Shown: piece after piece, positions 15,135 to 19,359 of the stretch
Layout: the number at the start of each line of letters is the position of its first letter
Numbering within the stretch: position 1 is the first letter of the stretch
From: Spirochaetia bacterium
Lineage (GTDB): Bacteria > Spirochaetota > Spirochaetia > Treponematales > Breznakiellaceae
Reading direction: 5' to 3'
Assembly (NCBI GenBank): GCA_025997595.1
Contig: BNUU01000033.1
Span: 1-19,359, forward strand
DNA: 19,359 nucleotides
The notes under the pieces: model-generated
What the model saw: the letters and a program-made list of their open reading frames with translations, nothing else
The model's database searches: none
Told to the model about the DNA's origin: nothing
Translations under genes and position numbers: made by a program

Positions 15135-17822
15135 ATGAAGGCGATTGAGCTGGAAAAAGCCTTTGACCCCAAAACTTTTGAGGATCGGATTTACGCCCGC
15201 TGGAAAGATTCAGGTGCGTTCAAGCCCGCAGCGGGAAAGGGCGGTTCTGCCGGCGGCGCGGACCCCTTTGTGGTGGTGATTCCCCCTCCCAACGTAACCG
15301 GCGTCCTCCATCTGGGACACGGGCTGAACAACAGCCTCCAGGACATTGTGGTTCGTTTCCACCGTATGCGGGGGGAGCCTACCTTATGGGTGCCGGGCAC
15401 CGATCACGCGGGGATTGCCACCCAGAATGTGGTGGAACGGCGTCTCAAGACCAAGGGCCAGACCCGGCACGATCTGGGGCGGGAAAAATTTGTCGAAGAA
15501 ACCTGGAAGGTTAAAAACGAACACCACGAGATAATCTCCCGTCAGCTTGCCCGGATTGGGGCCAGCGTTGACTGGTCCCGGGAGCGCTTTACCCTGGACG
15601 AGGGCCTTTCAAAGGCGGTCCGGGAAGTTTTTGTCACCCTCTACGAACGGGATCTCCTCTACAAGGGGAATTACCTTGTCAACTGGTGCCCCTCCTGCGG
15701 GACCGCCCTTTCCGACGACGAAGTTGAGCACGAGGATACCCCGGGCAAGATGTACCATATCCGCTACCCGATTGTCGGTGGCAGCGCCTTTATCGAGATC
15801 GCCACCACCCGGCCGGAAACCCTGTTGGGGGACACCGCCGTGGCGGTTCACCCCGAGGACCCCCGGTATACGGCTTTGGTGGGGAAGAAGGTGCAGCTTC
15901 CCCTCACCGGCCGGGACATCCCCGTGGTGGCCGATACCTACGTGGACAGGGAATTCGGTACCGGGGTGGTAAAAATCACCCCCGCCCACGATCCCAACGA
16001 CTGGGAAGTGGCCAAGCGCCACGATCTCGCCGTGATCAACATCCTCACCCCCGACGGCAGGCTCAACGGCGAGGTCCCGGAAAAATACCGGGGTATGACC
16101 GTGAAAGCCGCCCGGGAAGCGGTTTTGGAGGACCTTACCACGGCGGGACTTTTTATCCGGGATGAAGCTATTAGCCATGCGGTAGGCCACTGTTACCGCT
16201 GCCACACGGTGATAGAGCCCTTCCTTTCGGAACAGTGGTTTGTCAGGATGAAGCCCCTGGCGGAAAAGGCCCTCGCGGCCTGGCGGAAGGGGGAGATCAT
16301 CTTCTACCCCAAAAGATGGGAAAATACCTATCAGCATTGGATGGAAAATATCCGGGACTGGTGCGTCAGCCGCCAGCTCTGGTGGGGGCATCGTATCCCC
16401 GCATGGTACTGCAAGGACTGCGGCAAGACCGCGGTCTCCCGGACCGACCTGTCAACCTGTCCCCACTGCGGCTCAAAAAACATCGAACAGGACCCTGATG
16501 TGCTTGATACCTGGTTCTCCAGCTGGCTCTGGCCCTTCAGTACTTTGGGATGGCCCGAGGAGACGGTCGATCTTAAAACTTTTTACCCCACAACCGCCCT
16601 GGTCACCGCCTACGACATCATCTTCTTCTGGGTATCCCGGATGATCATGGCGGGGCTGGAATTTACCGGCAAGGCCCCCTTCCGGGACATCTACATCCAC
16701 GGGCTTATCCGGGACAAACAGGGCCGCAAGATGAGCAAAAGCCTGGGGAACGGCCTTGACCCCCTGGAACTGGTGGACGAATTCGGCGCGGACGCCCTCA
16801 AGTTCACCCTGGCCTTTATGTGCGCCCAGGGGCAGGACCTTTTGGTGGACAAGGAATCCTTCAAACTGGGCTCCAAATTTGCCAATAAAATCTGGAACGC
16901 CAGCCGCTATATACTGATGAACCTGGAAGGCCGGAATCTGGTCAAGACCCCGGCGCTCCTCCCGGTGGACAAGTGGATATACTCCCGGCTCAACGGGGCC
17001 GCAAAGGCCATGACCGAGGCCTTCCTCTCCTACCGCTACAACGACGCCGCCCAGACCGCCTATGAGTATTTCTGGAACGATTTCTGCGACTGGTACGTGG
17101 AGGCTACCAAGTTATCCCTCAAGAACGGCAGCGATGAGGAAAAGGACCGGGCAGCCACGGTGCTCCTGGATGTGCTTGCCTCTTCGCTGCGGCTCCTCCA
17201 TCCCCTGCTGCCCTTCGTCACCGAGGAAATATACGGTAAACTCCCCAATATCAATGGGGAACTCCTCATCACCGCCCCCTATCCTGAATACGATGAAAAA
17301 CGGGCCGATCCCAGGGGGGAAGCTGAATTCGCCTTTTTGCAGGAACTGGTCCGGGGCGTGCGGACCCTGCGGAGCGAGTGTACCATTACTTCGGACCGGA
17401 AGCTCCGGGTCCTTCTGCGGCCCGATGAGGGACAGGCCGGAATACTGGAAGCTAACGCGGAACTGGTAAAACTCCTTGCGGGTATCGGAGACCTGGAACT
17501 TGCCGGAACTGGGAAAGGGCAGGGGAGCGGGCCCGAGGCCGGAAGGCGGCCCCCAGGGTCCATCGCGGCGGTGGGCGCCGGGTTTGAGGCCTTTGTGTTT
17601 ATCGCGGAAGCGGCGGACCTGGGGGCCCTCAAGCAAAAATTCACCAAAGATATTGATAAGGACCGTAAATTTATCGCTTCCCTTAAAGCAAAACTGGGGA
17701 ATGAAAAATTCGTCCAAAATGCCCCGCCGGAACTGGTGCAGGGGGAGAAGGAAAAGCTTGCGGAGGCCCTGAAAAGGACGGAGAAGCTTGAGTCCTATAT
17801 CAAGGACCTGGGGCAGCCATGA
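15135..17822 (+). CDS. valS: Valine--tRNA ligase (ValRS)
   Basis: 895 aa, the usual ValRS length. Class I signatures are HLGH (59-62, in PPPNVTGVLHLGHGLN) and KMSKS (532-536, in GRKMSKSLGN). The CP1 editing domain spans roughly 190-340, with TTRPETLLGDTAVAVHPEDPR. Two CxxC sites are visible: Cys185/Cys188 (NWCPSCGTALSDDEVEHED) and a zinc ribbon Cys426/Cys429...Cys442/Cys445. The anticodon-binding domain follows about 600-760, and the C-terminal coiled-coil arm specific to ValRS covers about 830-895 (DIDKDRKFIASLKAKL...LKRTEKLESYIKDL). A Gly/Pro/Arg-rich linker near 792-812 is unusual but in a loop region. The enzyme charges tRNA-Val in the cytoplasm. ATG 15135 follows AAGGAG. The stop overlaps the next ATG by four bases (ATGA). 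Confidence 0.97.
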   Translation: MKAIELEKAFDPKTFEDRIYARWKDSGAFKPAAGKGGSAGGADPFVVVIPPPNVTGVLHLGHGLNNSLQDIVVRFHRMRGEPTLWVPGTDHAGIATQNVVERRLKTKGQTRHDLGREKFVEETWKVKNEHHEIISRQLARIGASVDWSRERFTLDEGLSKAVREVFVTLYERDLLYKGNYLVNWCPSCGTALSDDEVEHEDTPGKMYHIRYPIVGGSAFIEIATTRPETLLGDTAVAVHPEDPRYTALVGKKVQLPLTGRDIPVVADTYVDREFGTGVVKITPAHDPNDWEVAKRHDLAVINILTPDGRLNGEVPEKYRGMTVKAAREAVLEDLTTAGLFIRDEAISHAVGHCYRCHTVIEPFLSEQWFVRMKPLAEKALAAWRKGEIIFYPKRWENTYQHWMENIRDWCVSRQLWWGHRIPAWYCKDCGKTAVSRTDLSTCPHCGSKNIEQDPDVLDTWFSSWLWPFSTLGWPEETVDLKTFYPTTALVTAYDIIFFWVSRMIMAGLEFTGKAPFRDIYIHGLIRDKQGRKMSKSLGNGLDPLELVDEFGADALKFTLAFMCAQGQDLLVDKESFKLGSKFANKIWNASRYILMNLEGRNLVKTPALLPVDKWIYSRLNGAAKAMTEAFLSYRYNDAAQTAYEYFWNDFCDWYVEATKLSLKNGSDEEKDRAATVLLDVLASSLRLLHPLLPFVTEEIYGKLPNINGELLITAPYPEYDEKRADPRGEAEFAFLQELVRGVRTLRSECTITSDRKLRVLLRPDEGQAGILEANAELVKLLAGIGDLELAGTGKGQGSGPEAGRRPPGSIAAVGAGFEAFVFIAEAADLGALKQKFTKDIDKDRKFIASLKAKLGNEKFVQNAPPELVQGEKEKLAEALKRTEKLESYIKDLGQP

Positions 17823-18367
17823 CCACCGATGAGATGCTGCGGCTCAAGGGAACCCACCTGGCGCCCTACATGCAGCTTGCCACCGCCCTGATCGGGAAGG
17901 TCCGGGAGGGCGGGGGAAACATGTTCCGGCACCAGCTGGACACCATGGCTACCCTCATTGATTACGGCTATATCGACCCGGTGCTCCTCAAGGCGTCCAT
18001 AGTCCATGACGTTATTGAGGACATCCCCGACTTTAACCACAACCTGCTCCTCTCCATCGACTTTGAAAGCCACGCGGTTTACGATCTGGTCCTGGAGGTA
18101 ACCCGTTTTTCCGGGGAAACCAAGGGGGAATTTCTTACCCGCATACTGGAAACCGGCTCCCGAAACGCCAAGGTGCTCAAGGTGGCGGACCGGATCTCCA
18201 ACATGATTTCCCTGGGCTTTGTGGTGAATACCGAATTTATCAGCCGTTATACCGAAGAAACGGTCAGTTACATCTTCCCCATCGCGGAAAGTGTGGACAA
18301 GGCCATGTTCGCGGAACTGCAATCCCTGGTGGAATCCCGCAGAATGTACGTCTCGGCCCTGTCCTGA
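17819..18367 (+). CDS. Small RelA/SpoT-type HD-domain protein, probable (p)ppGpp hydrolase-like enzyme
   Basis: 182 aa, a stand-alone HD domain with no synthetase, TGS or ACT part. The metal-binding pattern of RelA/SpoT hydrolases is intact: His38 (FRHQLDTMATLI), the HDxxED motif at 63-68 (IVHDVIEDIPD), and Asp124 with Asn128 (KVLKVADRISNMISLG). This resembles small alarmone hydrolases (SAH/MESH1), which remove the 3'-pyrophosphate from ppGpp. HDxxED points to hydrolase chemistry, but other nucleotide substrates are possible because many HD_4 proteins are untested. The ATG lies inside the valS stop (ATGA) with only a weak GGGGCAG ahead of it, so translation probably depends on valS. No gene follows closely. 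There is no signal peptide or membrane segment. Confidence 0.85.
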   Translation: MTTDEMLRLKGTHLAPYMQLATALIGKVREGGGNMFRHQLDTMATLIDYGYIDPVLLKASIVHDVIEDIPDFNHNLLLSIDFESHAVYDLVLEVTRFSGETKGEFLTRILETGSRNAKVLKVADRISNMISLGFVVNTEFISRYTEETVSYIFPIAESVDKAMFAELQSLVESRRMYVSALS

Positions 18368-18461
18368 AATTAACCACGAATTAAAAATAGTAAGAAAGCT
18401 AAAGTTTTAGGCGAAATTTGCCGAAAAGTATAAAGCAGTGATCTTGTCAAGGAGGATTAAG

Positions 18462-18575
18462 ATGACCCTGCCGCCTTATTTCATGTTTGCATCGGCTTCT
18501 ATCATCCCCGTTATTACTATTATCGGTCATCCTGGCAGATCCTTGACACCTGTCGGTGCGTCTACTACAATTTAG
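18462..18575 (+). CDS. Possible small ORF, 37 aa, hydrophobic
   Basis: ATG 18462 is preceded by a perfect AAGGAGG (18449-18455) at 6-nt spacing. The 37-residue product is hydrophobic in the middle (YFMFASASIIPVITIIG, residues 6-22) and could insert in the membrane, but lacks flanking positive charge at the N-terminus. It matches no family I know. A strong promoter overlaps its 3' end, so this may be a chance ORF or a remnant. A weak promoter lies upstream. Confidence 0.35.
   Translation: MTLPPYFMFASASIIPVITIIGHPGRSLTPVGASTTI
18543..18571 (+). promoter_or_regulatory. Near-consensus sigma-70 promoter for the LPP20-domain gene
   Basis: TTGACA (18543-18548), exactly 17 bp, then TACAAT (18566-18571): 11 of 12 consensus bases at optimal spacing. 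Transcription would start near 18578, giving a leader of about 95 nt before the ATG at 18673. It is the best promoter match in the window along with that of rpoD. Confidence 0.75.
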
Positions 18576-18672
18576 TTCAGGATCATGTGAGGGGAAGGGC
18601 ATCTGATCGGAACGGGTATTCAGGTTTTAGGTTCCTGTAAGGGGACTGAACATATTCATAAAGGAGTTTCTG

Positions 18673-19359
18673 ATGAAAAAGACTGTTGTTTTATGGCTGC
18701 TTCCCCTGGCTGTCATGTTGTTTATCGGTTTTCCCTTTAACCTTTCCGCGCTGTCACCCAAGGATGAGCAGCAGTTGACCAAGCTGGAGGACAAGCAGGC
18801 CTCAGGGAAGAAACTGTCAAGAAGTGAAGAGAAAGATTGGGCCGATTTGAGGGCACAGAAGGATCGTGAGCTTGTGGACATTGCCCCGACCCTCAATCCC
18901 CCCACATCCCCCAATGGATCCGTTCCCGCTGTAAGGGGTGGATCGGAAAATTCGGGCCCGGATGGCGTACCGCCGTGGGTAACCGATATGAAGCTGCTGA
19001 AAGATAAACTGGATCCGGATGTTGAACTGGGTCTGGATAAGGTGTATATCGGCATAGGAAGTGCGAAAAACGAGTCGGATCCTCTTCAGGCAATTCGAAT
19101 GGCCGAATCCCGTGCCCGGCAGGATATTGCATTCCAGTACAGCACCCTGGTCGGGGCTACGATCTCCGATTTATGGCAGAACACGGGAATGGGATCTGTT
19201 ACCCAAAACCAAATTGTAGGGAAACAGTCGGCCGAACAATTATTCCCGGCAAAGGTGGTGTACCGGGAACAGTATGGCAATACCTGGTGGGTTGTTGTCA
19301 CCCTGGGAGTGGAACCCACGAAAATCACGGGATCGGATACGGAAGGTGAAGGTATTAAT
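18673..19359 (+). CDS. Exported LPP20-domain protein, truncated at the right edge
   Basis: 229 codons are open to the end of the window with no stop. A signal peptide is clear: MKKTVVLWLLPLAVMLFIGF with a cleavage site near NLSA-LS (after 26). It has no lipobox cysteine, so it is likely periplasmic or secreted rather than a lipoprotein. Residues 29-66 are charged and helical (KDEQQLTKLEDKQASGKKLSR...), and 70-100 are Pro/Ser/Gly-rich and probably disordered. From PPWV (100) on, VYIGIGSAKNESDPLQAIRMAESRARQDIA and YREQYGNTWWVVVTLGVEP fit the LPP20-type domain found in envelope proteins of epsilonproteobacteria and spirochaetes; its function is not established. ATG 18673 follows AAAGGAG (18660-18666) with 6-nt spacing. 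It has a strong promoter of its own. Confidence 0.85.
   Translation, partial: MKKTVVLWLLPLAVMLFIGFPFNLSALSPKDEQQLTKLEDKQASGKKLSRSEEKDWADLRAQKDRELVDIAPTLNPPTSPNGSVPAVRGGSENSGPDGVPPWVTDMKLLKDKLDPDVELGLDKVYIGIGSAKNESDPLQAIRMAESRARQDIAFQYSTLVGATISDLWQNTGMGSVTQNQIVGKQSAEQLFPAKVVYREQYGNTWWVVVTLGVEPTKITGSDTEGEGIN

Larger units (their letters stand above)
18368..18672. other. 305-bp gene-poor gap between the HD gene and the LPP20 gene
   Basis: It holds, in order: a lone AACCACGAATT (18372-18382) that looks like a decayed end of the AACCAC-type palindromes; a weak promoter (TTTAGG 18406-18411, TATAAA 18429-18434) with an imperfect palindrome GGCGAAATTTGCC between the hexamers; a 37-codon ORF with a strong ribosome site (18462-18575); a near-consensus promoter inside that ORF (18543-18571); and a leader flanked by GTTCAG (18575-18580) and CTGAAC (18646-18651). 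No terminator was seen after the HD gene. Confidence 0.6.

Overview
The window looks like chromosome from a moderately GC-rich, anaerobic spirochaete close to the termite-gut Treponema group. This placement is inferred, not demonstrated. The evidence is a clostridial-type GH120 beta-xylosidase, a small rubredoxin, a two-subunit transketolase, an MEP-pathway IspH, an LPP20-type exported protein, and a relaxed lipobox-like N-terminus. No tRNA, rRNA, CRISPR array, transposase or prophage gene was seen.

Layout. (1) 2-1597: a GH120 beta-xylosidase missing its N-terminus at the window edge, ending in a hairpin terminator. (2) 1640-3522: a strong housekeeping promoter and the primary sigma factor rpoD. 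(3) 5204-3568, minus strand: an apparent operon of rubredoxin (53 aa), an unrecognised 96-aa protein and a class I/II aminotransferase. (4) 5261-6097: a TIM-barrel protein of unknown function, converging on (5), a split transketolase operon (8027-6208, minus) whose halves overlap by ATGA. (5b) Diverging from the transketolase is a TetR regulator that overlaps an FAD-dependent oxidoreductase (8198-10350); a palindromic putative operator lies in the shared promoter region. (6) 10555-14045: yajC-secD-secF, the SecDF-YajC accessory translocase. (7) 14176-15081: ispH. (8) 15135-18367: valS, translationally coupled by ATGA to a small RelA/SpoT-type HD hydrolase. (9) 18368-18672: a gene-poor gap with a possible 37-aa ORF and a near-consensus promoter, leading to an exported LPP20-domain protein cut by the right edge.

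Most of the window is housekeeping. The parts worth a second look are the valS-HD hydrolase coupling (a possible link between tRNA charging and alarmone turnover), the TetR/FAD-oxidoreductase unit, whose enzyme lacks the usual fumarate-reductase catalytic residues, and three intergenic elements (6105-6209, 10379-10485, 14053-14163). Each of these is a long nested inverted repeat that contains a short GC-rich hairpin; two share an identical 14-mer. No undescribed multi-gene defence or mobile system was found.
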